Source: Emydura subglobosa (taxonomy: Eukaryota; Chordata; Testudines; Chelidae). From it: a stretch of DNA of 64,000 bases. The stretch lies in assembly GCA_007922225.1 (NCBI GenBank), contig ML679961.1, positions 79,908,798 to 79,972,797 of the forward strand. The letters run 5' to 3'. Under the pieces are notes generated by a model. The model was not told where the DNA came from and ran no database searches. It saw only the letters and a program-made list of their open reading frames with translations. The stretch's first letter is position 1. Each line of letters opens with the position of its first letter. A program made the translations under genes and the position numbers. This document shows positions 22,125-35,779 of the stretch, piece after piece.

Positions 22125-22260
22125 CTGTAGCACTTATCCAAGGATCTCAAAAGCATCTTTCAAACAACTGATTAAGCCTTACATCATCCAAGTGAGGTAT
22201 GAAAATATTAGACCCTGTATCTGTGTGGGAAAGCTAAAAGCTAGATTGTTCCATCCTGTG
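22125..22260 (-). mobile_element. CORE/MIR-type SINE remnant (weak)
   Basis: GTAGCACTTATCCAAGGATC, CAAAAGCATCTTTCAAAC and CATCCAAGTGAGGTATG resemble the reverse complement of the 3' half of a CORE-SINE. Strongly diverged. Confidence 0.5.
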
Positions 22261-23973
22261 GAAAAAGAATGTGAGAGAAGAAAACCAACATTCCCCTCAA
22301 GGAGTTTTTCCCTCTCAGTAGCAGCCATGGTAGGGATCCAGAGTGAGATAATACAGCTCCTAGATGCATTATCTCTCACCTAGAGGTTCATGTGGAAGGA
22401 AATCCGGGTGCAGAGCAGCAGATGGTAGTAGGGAAGGTGGTACCTCCACTACTCCTGGAATGGTACCGCTACTACGCTTGGCCCTACTGATCTCTGAGAC
22501 GCTCCAGGCAGGCCAAGCAACAGCAAAGGTCATAAATAATCAGCCAGGGTGGAGGGTGACACTCCTGTGGAGGCAACACGGCCCCTTTCCCTGTAGAAAT
22601 TTAATGAGGGCTTCCTCTGCCTCTACTGCAAGGGATGATCTGGGCTACAGTTAAAGGCCAAATCCTGTCTCACTGAAGCTAATGAGGGTTTTGCCATTGA
22701 TTTCAGTGGGACCAGGATTGGGAGCTAAACCACTTGTCCAAAGTCACAGGGTGAATCAGTGCAGAGCTATTTTTTTGTTTCAGCCACTAAACAACATCTT
22801 TGCTACTATGCATACTATATATGCTTGTTATTATCAGATACTTGCACTCTGGCAGCACTCACAATGTGCTAGGTGCTATCCATGCACACACACACAGAAG
22901 AAGACTCAGTCACTGACCCAAAGAACACATAATTCAACAGCACGTGTATTCAACATGCATATATGTTTCCCTGCTGCCTCCAAAAGACCTCCCGCTCCTG
23001 CAATGGAGATGCTGTATTCCATGAGCCAAATGATAAATTAGCAATTACATGTGTGTGTCATTTCTGTATGTGCTCAGATCCAAAATCAATGGACACATTC
23101 CGCTAATCTAAGATGCTAGTTTTCATTCATGAAGAGCAGAAGGGCTTCCCATGTCAGGAGCAGAAAAAATGGGGAGAAATAGGTACATTAAAGAGCTTGG
23201 GTTACATTAATCTCTAACACACTGTGTAATACTCACAGGCCTTCTTAGTCACAATGGAAGGACTGGTTTTTAGGAGTGCTGTGCCAGAGGTATATTTAAT
23301 GTAGAAATAAACACTAGATATGTAACTCTCTTAAGGTTCCAGCAGGTCTAGCTTCAAGAGCTGCCATCACATCACACAGCTTGCATTATGATTCATATTT
23401 TCAAATAGCATCTTGTCTAAATGAAATAGCCAAGCAATCGCTTATAGCTTTCTAAGTAATATGAGCTTTGTTTTATTTTCCTTCTTCATTTAAATTCCAC
23501 AGTGCTCAGAACTCAAATATTTAAGTAGAATTTAACCATGACTTGAGAAGCTTAGTTATCAGTTATGCACAATAAACAATATAGAGGGGGAAAATGTTTT
23601 GATCAGAGCTATTCAACTCTTGCCTGCTAATCTAATTACAAAGTGTAGGTTCTCTGACACAGAGCTGCCTGCTTAGAAACAGCTTTCCTCACACCTGGCG
23701 GATTGTTTAGAGAAGCTTTTTAAATGCCTACAGTTTTAAAGGAAAAAAAAAAAGCCTCTTTAAAAAACAAGTTCCTGTGAAGTGCAATAGAAAGAATTTA
23801 GTGGTTGTCAACATGAGTTTAGTATGAGGGTGCTGTGTAAAATGTGGGTTCAGTTTACATTGACCTTTGGTCAAAGTAGCCTAAAAACATTGTTTTACTT
23901 TTTTTAAAAAAAAGAGTTAATGAGAGTACAAAAGATAATAGACCTCAGTGATTGTTTTAAATTATATCTACTC

Positions 23974-23977
<4 letters not shown>

Positions 23978-24010
<33 letters not shown>
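23978..24010. repeat. (CA)n microsatellite
   Basis: About 16 perfect CA units. Confidence 0.98.
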
Positions 24011-24011
<1 letters not shown>

Positions 24012-25086
24012 TTGGGGTATTTATTGTTAATGACTCAAATGTTCAGTCGCTCTGAAAGGGCAGCTTTGATTTGCAGCCACAGCAAAACAGTATTTTTGAA
24101 CTGTTTAGTCCTTGATTCCTACAAACAAAATAAAGTACCTTGTCGAATAGGGCCCATTGAGCAGGGATGATGGGTTAAGATGGGGGTACGAGGTGGCAGC
24201 GTGGGTGCTTGTTTATCAGGGAGGAGTTGTCAGTTGTTAGCAGGGCTGGTGAAAGGAGGGACGCCAGAGTCTGATGGCTGGGATTGCATTGATGTGAGGT
24301 AACGGAGTAATCGGATTGAAAGTTAGCCATGGTATTTATGTCAGTTCACATTTCGTCAAATGAATAATATGAGGTTGCTACCTAGCCCAGGCCTTGGCCT
24401 GGGGTTCAGTTATAAAGAGTCTAGGCCTCATTTGATTCAAATATAAATTAATTCTCACTGGAGAATTGCCTGATTAATCTATTTGCATAATAGTAGAAAC
24501 ACTGCAGTGTGGTTACTTTTGCAGGGATTTGGACAAGAAAAGCTTTAAATTTATTTGAAAGAATGGTGTGTGAGAAGTCAGGGAAGCAAAAGCACCTCAA
24601 TAGGACTCCTGGAGCCATTTTTTTTTCTCCAGACCCCGATATGCTAAACTCTGGGACTGGATTTGTTTACACAAGAAGTTTAACACTTTCCTGGAGGAAC
24701 ATTATGTTCTATCTGCCTTTTTAATTTATTTGCCTGCATTTGGTTTAAATAGTTTTACTTTCTGTGGCAAGGGTCATGGTGTATGATGTTGTTGTTGTAA
24801 CATTCAGTGCACGGGCAATCTAAGGAGTAATGCATGCCCAGGCATGCAGAATAAATATTGAATGCTATCTAGGTTGTCTGGTTTCAGGATGAACCATGAG
24901 AACCAAACTCAATCATGATTCACATTTATGTAAACGGACAAGTTTGTTATAAAGAAAAAGGGGATGCCTCAGTCTTCTCTTGCTTGCTGAGCTGGCTTCT
25001 ACCAGCCATACGTCTCCCAGCAACGATGGGTGTAGATGAAACATGGCCGATCAAAGTCAAGATGACTGAAAGTGTAAGTCCTAATC

Positions 25087-25462
25087 CAGTGGCTCTCAAC
25101 CTTTCCAGACTACTGTGCCCCTTTCAGGAGTTTGATTTGTCTTGTGTACCCCCCAAGTTTCACCTCACTGGAAAACTACTTGCTTACAAAACCAGATATA
25201 AAAATACAAAAGTGTCACAGCACACTATTACTGAAAAATTGCTGGCTTTCTCATTTTTACCGTGTAATTATAAAATAAATCAATTGAAATTAAAATACTG
25301 TACTTACATTTCAGTGTAAAGTATATACAGCAGTATAAACAAGTAATTGTATGAAATTTTAGTTTGTACTGACTTCGCTAGTGTTTTTTATGCAGCCTGT
25401 TATAAAATTAGGCAAATTTCTAGATGAATTGATGTACACAAACCCCTGGTTGAGAACCACTC
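25087..25462. mobile_element. hAT-type MITE, 376 bp
   Basis: The left end is CAGTGGCTCTCAACCTTTCC and the right end is CCCCTGGTTGAGAACCACTC, an inverted pair differing at the last base. Flanks TCCTAATC (25079-25086) and TCCTAAAC (25463-25470) are an 8-bp duplication with one change. It belongs to the same terminal class as 42594-42889 but has an unrelated AT-rich interior. Confidence 0.9.
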
Positions 25463-25584
25463 TCCTAAACTAACTGTTAGCACCATTCTCACTTCGATCT
25501 TTCAGATGTGACATGAATCTGAGGTCCTTGTCACTGGAGATCATTAAACAAAACAACCCTTGTACATTTCATAAGGGTAAAGGC

Positions 25585-25609
25585 ATTAACATTACATTAC
25601 ATTACATTC
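25585..25609. repeat. (ATTAC)n short tandem repeat
   Basis: Four to five units of a pentanucleotide. Confidence 0.9.
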
Positions 25610-26104
25610 TCCCTACCTAAATCCACCTACCCGCCCCCCCCTGTAATTTTAATTGGAAATAGTGTGCTTCTTCACTTCCTGTTTTAAAGTGTTATATAAT
25701 GTTGCTGTGCATTATTAAAGCAGCTGCTGTATTTCACCCCAGAAGTGGCCGCATTTCATGGTTGGGCAAAATAATAATATATATCTATACATAACATATG
25801 ATATGAAGCACACTGGAATCCTTTTAAATTAAAGGCATCATATAAAAATCACAAAATATGGTAGAATTAATTACAACCCAGATATCATCTGGAAAACTAA
25901 CAGTCAAATCCTATTGTCTTTGAAGTCAATGGGAATTTTGCCAGTGACTTCAGTGGGAGTAGGATCAGGCCCTAGTCAAGCAAAATGCAGATCTTTCCAC
26001 AGGAATTTTGGGGGTGGACTCATAGGGGACTGGAGCACACGTCTATTGAGGCATACTAGATGGATAGATATATGTTTATGAAATCATTGTACATCAGAAA
26101 GATG

Positions 26105-26225
26105 AGGGAAGATGGATATCTTGTGCTTAGGCCACATGTCTAGGGTTTGGGATACGCAGGTTCAAGTGCCTGTTCTGCCATAGACGTCTTGTGTGAATTT
26201 GGATAAGTCATACAGGTTAGGTGTT
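26105..26225 (+). mobile_element. CORE/MIR-type SINE remnant
   Basis: GCAGGTTCAAGTGCCTGTTC is the B-box region, followed by TGCCATAGACGTCTTGTGTG and TTGGATAAGTCATACAGG. This is the usual MIR order in the sense direction. Confidence 0.65.
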
Positions 26226-27611
26226 CATTGTAGAGCTAGACTGTATGATTAGTGTCAGGGTATGAGCAGCCATACCAAAGTTATTGCATCTTCACTGGCA
26301 CTATACGGCTATGTGATTTAGCCTGCACCTCACTGCTAAATGGGTAGGTTACCACTCTGAGTGAAAGCCTCACTCAGGCTCAAGCCCAGTGATACTAGTC
26401 AGAACTCAGTGGTTCAGGAGTCAAATTAGTAATCAACATTACCCAAAAGAGCCACGGTCATGTGAATTCATTGCTTCATTTACTTATAGTACTATTCATA
26501 TTTAAACAGCATGACAGGAGAAATAGTTAGTTTATATAATTCTCACAGCAAATAAGTCACTAACTTAGTGCAAGATGATAATTGAATTGATTAATAACAT
26601 AGTAAAAGCATCCTGATTGGTTAATAACTTAGATTGGTTACTAATTAAATCACACAGTGTTTTAATATCATGTGCTGTAGGAGACACATTAAAGAGCCAC
26701 TTGTGGGCCACTGTCTGACTATCACTACTCTAGCCTGTACCGGAGGATGGGCCAGCTAGTTTGGACTGAAAGCACCATCAAACGTGTATTGAGAGGGTTT
26801 TGTGTGGGGCCAGGAATGGGGCTAAGGGAAATACCTAAGTGAAGAGCCCAGGTTAACTCTGTGGTGAAGACATACCAACAGTGAGGTTTTGCTGTGAGTA
26901 GTTACCCACCTAATTTGCAATAAGGATTTGGCTCAATCACCTCAATCACCAGTAACATCCCACAATTCTCCTTGTGTGTTCAGCTGGACAGGCAAGTTCT
27001 CCCACAGTTCATGTGGAAAAACTCAGGGAGCAGCTGAGCTTATAGCAGCATAAAGAATCATGGATCTACCCCCAGAAATCCTACCAACAGGTATGAGGGA
27101 GTGCAGCATGAGTGGAGACACACTAACTCAGGAAGAGTATTGCAATGTGGCTGCAAACACCTGGGCACTGATCATCTGAGTTAACTATGCACTGAAATCA
27201 TGCTAGGTGATGAAGCGGGAGGGGGGTGTCTGGTTCTCTGCCATGCTCCCCCTTTCCCTGGTTGGTGATGGGACTGGAGGGGATGGGGGTGTGGGAATTT
27301 CCTGGGCGGGAGGGCACTTCAGACAGCTCTGTGGCTCTTTTGCATTAGCAGAGCTCATTCATGGACTAAGAAATAACTTTTATAGAGACTAGTTCAAATT
27401 CTTTGATTTTTGTTGTTTTTGCTAATGCCTAAATAACTCAAACATCCTACAAACAGCTGGAGTAAAAAAGGACTTTGTTAAAGTTTCAACACCCCCTTTC
27501 CTTCATTTAAGGGCTGAGAAAGCTCAGAGTAGGCATCTGTGAGATCCCCAATGAGACCTCAACTAATACCACAGCTGATCTAATGTCATGTTCCTGATAT
27601 GTTTAAGATTT

Positions 27612-27652
27612 AAAAAAAAAAAAAAAAAAAAAAAAGAGAGAGAGAGAGAGAC
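27612..27652. repeat. A-run followed by (GA)n
   Basis: About 24 A then about nine GA units. No SINE body is recognised next to it. Confidence 0.95.
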
Positions 27653-28829
27653 TATAGAAATCTTTCAGACCTTCCTTGTGCCATAGAGGGCAAAAATCAT
27701 TTTTTTCCTTTGAAGATGACCTTTAGGTAATATTTCCCCAATTTGAGCTTTCTGCCTCCTCATCTACTTGAGTGTTTCCAGCTCTAATTTCATTTGGACT
27801 TGTACCTCACTATTTGTTGCTGGGTACTTCCATCTATTTCCTGTGTGTGCAATAGGGGACTAGTTCCTCTGTTGGTGTCATTGGGCAGAGTTCCATTGCC
27901 TTCCACGAAACTTTACCACTTTACAGTAGCTAAGGATCTTGTTTTACTTGTCTTATTCCTCAGAAGAAAGTGTCTTATTTCTTCTTTAGCTCTGGCACCT
28001 GCTTTCCAACTTTTGCTTTTTCATAGTTAATGGGCCACCTTCATAACACTTGACATTAGGGAGATTGCATGTGTGTAACTGAAAATAGGTTTTGACCCAA
28101 TTAATTTTAATGCAAAAATATTTTACCTGGAGGTAGCACCTTTTCCAAAGCACTGTACAAAATATACACAGTGCTTTGCCTCTGGATGCAGCCAGCTCTG
28201 GGGATGATCATAACAGTCACCACACAGCAGCTGGAGAAAGGAAAATCTTGGCCAAGAGTCCCTATTCTTGTAGAATAGTGATGTAGTATCTTTTACATTC
28301 ATGCTCATCTTACAGCCCAACAGCTTTTAAGGTGGTGGTTGATAGATCAATGTTTGAAACTACAAAATAAATTGTTCAGAGTACTGGTCATAAAGCACCT
28401 ACATTTGTGGTATTTGTATAGTTAAATTCTTGTGGAGGGGGAAATGCTTGGGACCTGCAGAAGGTTAGGCCATACAAGCAAATGACATGCCTAATTAACA
28501 GAACGTTGTCACAGGATAATAGTGACCCTGCTGCTTTGCTTTGGTATTTATCAAGAATAAACAAGACCCAGGCAAAGCCAAGACATCTGCTTTCCAAACA
28601 GAAGACCTCAATTCTGTGACAACATTCTAGTCCTATTACTCCATCTCTTTTACACCAAATGATTGATGTAGATGTGGTTGTTTTGTTTGATGGAGATCAG
28701 AGTGGGATGAAATGGAAGCTCAGTGCTTTTCTGATTCTTAGGTAGCAGACCCATTTGTGTTAGCCACAAGTAGTTTTTCTATACAAATACAAGGTTTTGG
28801 TTCTTTTGTACTAGAACACAACAGGAAGA

Positions 28830-29065
28830 AGTGTTGCCTAGTGGACAGAACACAGTACAAGAACCTGGACTCCTGGTTCTATTCCTGGCTCTGATTTGCT
28901 CAGTGATTTTTTTTTTTTTTATGTAAAAGTTGCTTCACTTCTCTGACCTTCAGCTGTCTCATCTATCAGATGTGGTCATAGTGTTCATATACTTATTAAC
29001 GCCATCAGGTTGTATTGATGCTTAAGGAAAATTTCAAAAGAGCTTTGAGGCCTCCATACAAAAGG
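28830..29065 (+). mobile_element. CORE/MIR-type SINE copy
   Basis: One of the better preserved copies. In sense order it has TGCCTAGTGGACAGAACACA, GGTTCTATTCCTGGCTCTG (B box side), TTGCTTCACTTCTCTGACC, CAGCTGTCTCATCTATCAG, and near the end AAAAGAGCTTTGAGG. A T-run interrupts the middle. Confidence 0.8.
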
Positions 29066-29077
29066 CACCATTGATGG

Positions 29078-29097
29078 TTTTTTTTTTTTTTTTTTTT
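29078..29097. repeat. T homopolymer
   Basis: About 20 consecutive T, followed by A-rich sequence. Confidence 0.95.
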
Positions 29098-31325
29098 AAA
29101 AAACATCTTGCTATAATATATTTCTTAATCAGCACTTTCTGAATTGATAGCTTTGTTTCTTTTACACTTTACCAGTAAACAAAGATCAAATCATCAGCCA
29201 GTCCAATTTCTAAAACAGATTTCATTTGATGCTATATAAAAATTAAGTAAACTATCTGTTGATATTTTACTACTTGGAGTTAACCTCAGGGTTAGGTTCT
29301 GCTGCAGTGTTTGTCAGTTATCTGATTTTTTTTGCTTTTAATGTCTTTCATCAAGGTAAAGAAGGGAAGGGGAGAAGAAAAAGCTGCCTTCTTTTCCACG
29401 CAACTCTCACAGGATTGTAGTAACACTTTGAATCAAAATATGGGGCTGCTGTATGAACGATGCTCAAGTGACAAGTTTGTTTAATGCCTGTTTACCTTAA
29501 GACTAATTCCTGAAGTCCATTGCAAGATGGACAACTGAGGTGTATCCTGATATTTATTGTTAATATAAGGAAAGTCAGCCCAACTGATTTCTTCAGCTAA
29601 ATCTATGCTGCACAGACAGACGGCCAGCAAATGTGAGATTTGTGAAAGTGCTTCCTTTCCTGTCTGTAGCAAAGCAGTACAATAATTGGTTTGGGAGATC
29701 ATGACGTCTCTTCTAACCTGTACATCAGCAAAACAGGCCAAAAAAGCCAACACCCAGATGCCAGTCAGGGGAAGTGTACAGATACCCTCTGAACAAGACT
29801 CATGGCTAGATAGATTCTTCTGAAAATATCCTTCCCCATAATTAAGAAGTGGTGATGTTTGGGTTTCTCAAACCAACTTCTGAATTTTCAGTAATGTTTG
29901 TCTCAAGTTTGATTCGAGGAATGAGCAACTCTTCACACTGGCCCTCATCTTCCTAATCCTTTTGGCTCGGGTCACTTTTCTGCCCCCAGATGTTCATATA
30001 GTTGCCAACAAAATAAGGATGAGGGTAAGAGAAAAGTGGTTAACCCAAATCTGGAGGCCAGCTGGACAATTCTAAAATGGCCTTGAAGTAAAGTTGCATG
30101 CAAATCCTATTTACATTCCATACAAGCCGCTCGCTCACTGATGCCTTCAGGAAGGGCCTTGATTGGAAAAGCAGGCAGCCCATTCCTCTGAGGCAGTAAG
30201 GGAAGAGAAATCAGGTAGGTTTCCGTATGCCTTTCTGGGAATCTTTTACATGCAGAAGCCTCACTGACTACACTGCAACTCATTTCAGTGCCATTTATAA
30301 AGCTGGGTTTGCACTCAGGCTGCCTCTGGTCTCCATCAACCCTTCTTTTATGTTCTGTTTGGTTCCACATTTTTTGTTGTTTGGGGATGAACAAATCTGT
30401 GTTTGACATTTCCAGCGCAGTTCATTACTGGCAAAAAGGGAACAAGAAGCTTGCCATGTCTGCTGGGGAAGTCAGATATATGACACTGAAAGAAATGATC
30501 TTCCACAGAGAGCTGTAGGAAGTTGAATGGCAGAAGTAAATAACCAACTATTCCACAATGGGATATGCTCAACAATATTTATGTGAGCTTTGTGCTCTCA
30601 GATACACTTGGCTGGCAGTGAATTGTCAGTTACTATATCAATCTGCCAAGTATGAATAGCTCTCAATGAGCTTGAACGTTCTCAGGTTAAGGAATCTGTA
30701 AAGCTGATAAAGATCATGCATGATATCGATATGACCTCAATCTCAGGGCATATAAATTAAACCATTCCTAAGCAAGGGTGCCTGCTCACTCAGCAATGTT
30801 CACATGGAAACATAAGCCATTTCACAAACAGGCCAATGTCCGAACGCTGCCTGTCAAACTATCTGTTTAGATATATTGTTTTTATATTGTACTCATCACC
30901 ATGGTATCAGATGACAAAAAGTGAGAGGCTTACAATTTCCAGGGAAGTATTTAACTTTGGCAGAGGATCCTTTTGGAGGAAGTTGGGGTTTATAATGTCT
31001 CCTTGATGTAATTTGATGGAAAATATTCCACATGCACCAAAAATGTCCAAATTAGAAAAAGAACCATTCAATGTTAACGATGTAGCAACCAGAAACAGAG
31101 TCACATTAAAAATATATCTGTAATTTAAGGGCCCAATTCAGCTTCATTCAAACGAAGTAGGAATTTGTCAGCAATTTCAATGATGGCAAGATTAGGCTGT
31201 AAAGACAGAACCTGAGTTCACAAAGGTACATATAATATGGGAGCTCAGAGTGGATGGAGTGTCTCCAGTTTGCATCATTAGTTGTTACTGCTGAAGTAGC
31301 AGTAAACCCCCTCGATGCCTTTTCA

Positions 31326-31740
31326 AAATCAGAGAAATGTGGGACGTGAAGGGATCTCTAGAGGTCATGTAGTACAGTCCCCTGCACTGAGGCTGGACTA
31401 GCTATTATCAAGATCCACCCTGACATGTGTTTGTCTAACCTATTCTTAAAAACCTCCAAGGATGGAGATTTCACAACCTCCTTAGGAAATTTGTCCAACT
31501 GCTTTACTACCCTTACAGTTAGGAAGCTTTTGCCTTATGTCTAACCTAAATCTTCTTTGCTGCAATTTAAGCCCATTATTTTTCCTGGAGGGTGAATGGT
31601 AACTAATCCATAGCCTTCCCTCCAGGCCTTCTGTTGGTCTGATAGGGCCAAAATCCAGAGTTGACAGGGTTGTTCTCATATTTTCCCTGCCTTCCATCAG
31701 AAAGAATTGATGAAAAGGGACAATCTGGTGATCCAAGAAA
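31326..31740 (-). mobile_element. CR1 LINE 3' fragment, copy B
   Basis: Plus-strand text such as TCTAGAGGTCATGTAGTACAG, CCTGACATGTGTTTGTCTAAC and ACCTCCAAGGATGGAGATTT is the reverse complement of the 3' part of a CR1 subfamily common in turtles and crocodilians. Its 3' end is on the left. The reading frame is lost. Confidence 0.88.
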
Positions 31741-34700
31741 TAACATGCTGTTGTGTGGTTAGTAAACTTTCCAAAGTCATCACCTTATTTTTTGTTTTCT
31801 GTATGACACCACCATAGATAGCGGCACCATTGGTAAATTGTATCTTCACTAGCGCAGCTTATCCTGGTGAGCATGTGTTATCAATCATTCAACTGAGTTT
31901 CAGAGCAAAGGAATTGGCACTGATGCCAGTTATAGTTTGCATCAGGGCAGCACACCTATACTAGGCCTTTGCACTGGTGCAGCTATGCTGGTACCAAACC
32001 CTCTAGAATAGACAAGGACTTAGGGCTCTCTTGCTCTCTCTCAGACTTTCCTAATCAAAATTGGATATGTAAATAAACTCCCTGTATTGTGTTTGAAATG
32101 CACAAAACATATCTAGGTCAGATTCTGCTCTTCCATAGGAAAAGCTGAGTGGTGGATATATTAATTGACTCATATATTCCATCCAAAAGAGTCAAAGGCA
32201 TTAACATGACCCAGTTACTGTCCATCAATAAACAGTGTTAAACAAGGTTAGGGGCTTGGTATACAGGGACCTAAGCCTGCTTAGTACTACGGCAAACACA
32301 CCATTAAAAATCCCTAAAACCTTTTATTAAAGACCCAGAAAAGCAAAGCAGCTGAAGGATTTGAAATACAAAGTATTAACATTTCAACATCACTTGTGCC
32401 TTTTCCCTTTAGTTGTAGAGAATTTTTAGAAGAAAAAACCCTTTTTTGACAGTTTCTTAGATGGTAATAACTGCCTTTTTGGGGGGAAAAGAGAAAAAAA
32501 TAGATGAAATGGGCTGGAGTTGTTGTTAAAGCCTGATCCCATTTCTTAAAAGACAAAACAAAACAAAACCCACAGAAGAGAGGAAAGAAAAGAACAGCAA
32601 AGATACAAAATGCAGCTTCTATCTTCGCAGCTTGGTATTGACTCTCACTCACAACCTCACTGCTGGAAAAAATACAGCACATGGTCTTATCAGCCACTCC
32701 GAGACCTGGCAAATTTGTATAACCAGCATTGGGCTATTTAGGGCATTGCTTTTATTTGCCTCTTTTTGGTCACAGGCTTACAGCAGCATTGAAAAATGTA
32801 AACAGTCTTGGCTGGCTATGCCAGACTCTTATAAGACAGAAGGAAAAAGGGGGGAGGGGGGAAATAAAGAGAAGAAATAAGACAGGGAAGGAAAAGGACA
32901 TATGGGTGGGGGGATGACCCATGAAGTCTTACATTCTACATGGTGTTTGGGATTTAGCTAGAGCTGGTGGAGGTGACAATGTCATTTGACCTCCTCTTTC
33001 TGGCCTGGTCCAGTCAGGACAGCTCTCAGAATTAGGATGAAGTAGATCTGGGTTCCCAGAGGACAGTGGAAGTAGCAGCCATCATGGTGAAGCTCTCTCC
33101 CTCCCTTCTCTCATCTTGCAATTTGCCAGCATCGTGGTAGTCAACTTTTCCCCAACAAAGTCTCTCTTTGAAGACCCAAAAAAGGGAATTATTTTGTCCA
33201 CCAATTGGCCTAATTTTCGACACATTTATTTTGATTGCTTGGTTTCTGGTCTTCCACTGCTCTTGTTTACCAGGCATATTCTAATACAATCCTTAAATTA
33301 TATCAGTAGGCCTTTTTTGTATTGATTAATTCAGTCTTCCTGTTTCTCTCTTGTACCATTCCCATAATCATTTTTTATTATAGGCTATTGTGATATTTTA
33401 TGAGCCTTCAATCACTTTTCACAGTGGAACTCACAATTAAGGTAAATTTGTAGGCCCAATTATAATAAGAGGAGAACAGGACTGGAGGCAAATTGCAAGA
33501 TTCTCCTCACAGATATCCATACAAATTATTCCACCATATGATGGAGTTGGCATCCCATCCTTGCAGAAAAGCAGGAAGGATGTGTACACCCTGCAAATCT
33601 CTGAAATCCTCTGGGAACTCTGGACCTGCTAGCTGCGTGGAGTCATCAGCTCGAGGCCCTGTGCCTTCTGAATTGGCTCCAGGGCCCTTTCAGCTTTTCC
33701 CAGGTTTCCTGAACCTTTGGCCACCTCCAAAGCCCTATTTTAAAGAGAGGAGATTGCCTGTGCAGAGGGAGCTCCGCAGTAGAATTAATACAGCCTCAGA
33801 GTGTAGTAATGTTCCTGTGGAATCCGCATAGGTTTCTAGGGGGAATGATGCATATTCCTCCCCATCTCCAATCCCTGGCTCAATCCCGGCCTTCCCCTTC
33901 CAGGCTACGTATAGTGCTTCCTAATGTGTGGATGCTGATCCCATGGAGAGCCTTTGGGAGATTCAGGGATGAGTGCCACAAAGGCAGCTGACTCTTTGTT
34001 CTGTGCAATTAGGTAGTTCATAAGAGCTGAGGATGAACAGCTCTTGTAAGAACACCATTTATAATTATAGCGCAGAAAGGTGTTCACTTCTTTTCAACCT
34101 CTTTGCCCTCTAATCCTCACAGCAGAATTGCTTCTTACTTCATTTTCACTAAAGATGCAAACTAGCTGCCAAAATCTACAATTATAACGGGTTACTGTTA
34201 TTACCTTTAAATTGAAAGGGATCAAAATCCTTGGCAAACCATGAATTTGTATTAAAAACTCTAGTGTACACAGATCCTTTGGCACTGTCCTCCCTAGAAA
34301 GAATGTTTTAACATATGTTAGCTAATGTGTTAAACTTCTAGCATAGACAAGACAAGTTGTAATTTTAGCATATGAGGTAAAGCTAGAGTGCTTTGAGGGT
34401 TTATCTTGAAATCCTCAAAGTCAACATGTGTTAAAACGACATCTGCCTTGTCTACACTAGGATTTTAACACGTGTTAAAAAGACACTTTTTATGCTATTG
34501 TAGACATGTGGCTAAGCCAGACTCTTATTAGACAGAAAGGAGAAAGAGAGAGGAAAGAAGAAATAAGATAGGGAAGGCAAAAGACACAAGGGAGGGAACC
34601 CATGAAATCCCACATCCCAGGTGTGGAGGTGGCAATGTTATGAGAATGGGAGAATTGTGGGAGCCTAGGCTTTAATGTTACTGTTTTAGCACATGTGAAA

Positions 34701-35440
34701 TTGCCCTGGGTATGCTAGACTTTTCAAACCTTAGTTAGAATGCATTAACTAACATGTTCCAACCTTGCACCTTTAAAATCGTAGTCCAGCCAAGGCCAAA
34801 GGGGAAATGTTTGGGCTTTTTTTTTTTTTTTTTTATTTTAAGTTAACAATTTATCTGTGTTGTATGACTAGGAAACTGGTAGAACTAGGACAGGAAACTG
34901 AACCAAATGAATTCATGATACATTCTTGCATAGCTAGCAAAACATTCCCCCCCCAATTTAAAATAATATATTGAAAAATAATTGTATATTGAAGCTATTG
35001 CAATGAATATCCTTTCCTTTTTCTAGTTAACTGATAATCTAAGGATATTCTAGAGAGAGAGAAGATGGAAATATCATATACAATTATACTGGCAAGTAAA
35101 ATACTAATAAATCTGTACCTGACCTTTGCAAGGCTGCACAAAGGGTGGGGGCAAGAAAATAAAAAGCCTGTCCTTTTTCGCACTCCCCATATAGTGACCA
35201 AACAATCACTATTACATTCCTTGCACTGCCCTGTGCACAAGGATTGCTTTCTGCTTTCTGCCCTCTAGGGCACAAATCCATTCCACAGAGGGCCATGAGG
35301 AGGTTGATCCTGCCCATCACTTCCACACTGGCCACCAGACCTGGCTGGCCATCAAAGCAAATCCAATGGGTGCATTTGCCCTCGGGTAGTGTAAGCCTCC
35401 AGCACAAGTCTGTACTTTACTAGTATGATCTGGCCCACTC
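31741..35440. other. Intergenic sequence, no gene seen
   Basis: Includes a decayed Tourist-like segment at about 31820-32010, pieces of Harbinger/Tourist MITE ends at 34300-34520 and 34680-34800, and a T-run at 34817-34834. The plus-strand ORF at 33493-33831 (112 residues) is the longest here; it has no recognisable domain and I do not call it a gene. Confidence 0.5.
34300..34520. mobile_element. Tourist/Harbinger-like MITE end fragments
   Basis: A right-hand-looking end (TTCTAGCATAGACAAGACAA near 34338) and a left-hand-looking end (CCTTGTCTACACTAGGATTT near 34446) point in opposite directions, with TTAACACGTGTTA palindromes beside them. The left end resembles the 5' end of the Harbinger relic at 45527 (CCTTGTGTACACTAGAAAAG). 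Boundaries are uncertain. Confidence 0.45.
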
Positions 35441-35449
35441 TGAATCTAT

Positions 35450-35560
35450 TTGGGTCAGGGAGGGTGTCGGCCTGTTTGTGCAGCACCTAGCACAATGGAG
35501 CACCGATTCTGATGGCAGTCTTCAGTTGCTATTGCAATACCTATAATAAATCACAATATA
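35450..35560 (+). repeat. 3'-tail repeat of SINE/LINE type
   Basis: GTTTGTGCAGCACCTAGCAC, then TGCTATTGCAATACCTATAAT. Same tail family as 19125. Confidence 0.6.
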
Positions 35561-35779
35561 ACATCTGGCCATGACTGAAAAATGATTTGATGAAATAACA
35601 CAATACAAAATAGTAGGTAATAGGATAGATCTTAACTGGTTTAAATGATGATCAGATATACAAATGAATTAAAGCCCCAGTTCAGCCAAGTACTTAAATA
35701 CTATGCTACTCAGGCTGGAGGCTTTCCACACAAATTGTATATTGGGAATAAAGTGGAATGACTTCATTTGTAAAGCAGA

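Larger units (their letters stand above)
18928..25078. other. Intergenic sequence, no gene seen
   Basis: Apart from the repeats listed separately (19125, 19960, 22125, 23978), this stretch shows only short unsupported ORFs. Scattered diverged fragments of a repeat containing wording like TTTGCCATTGATTTCAGTGGG occur at 22650-22720 and 21850-21940. A possible decayed MITE lies at 21255-21430 but its ends are not clear. Confidence 0.55.
25471..31325. other. Intergenic sequence, no gene seen
   Basis: Only short ORFs without recognisable domains. Contains the SINE remnants at 26105 and 28830, an A-rich/(GA)n tract at 27612-27652 and a T-run at 29078-29097. A diverged TTGAAGTCAATGGG-type fragment sits at 25905-25975. 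Confidence 0.55.

Noticed and set aside
26105..26225. Possible tRNA gene because of a B-box-like GGTTCAAGTGCC
   Set aside because: No A box at the right distance and no cloverleaf; the context is a MIR-type SINE.
33493..33831. A 112-codon plus-strand ORF
   Set aside because: No recognisable family, no splice or promoter context; consistent with chance.
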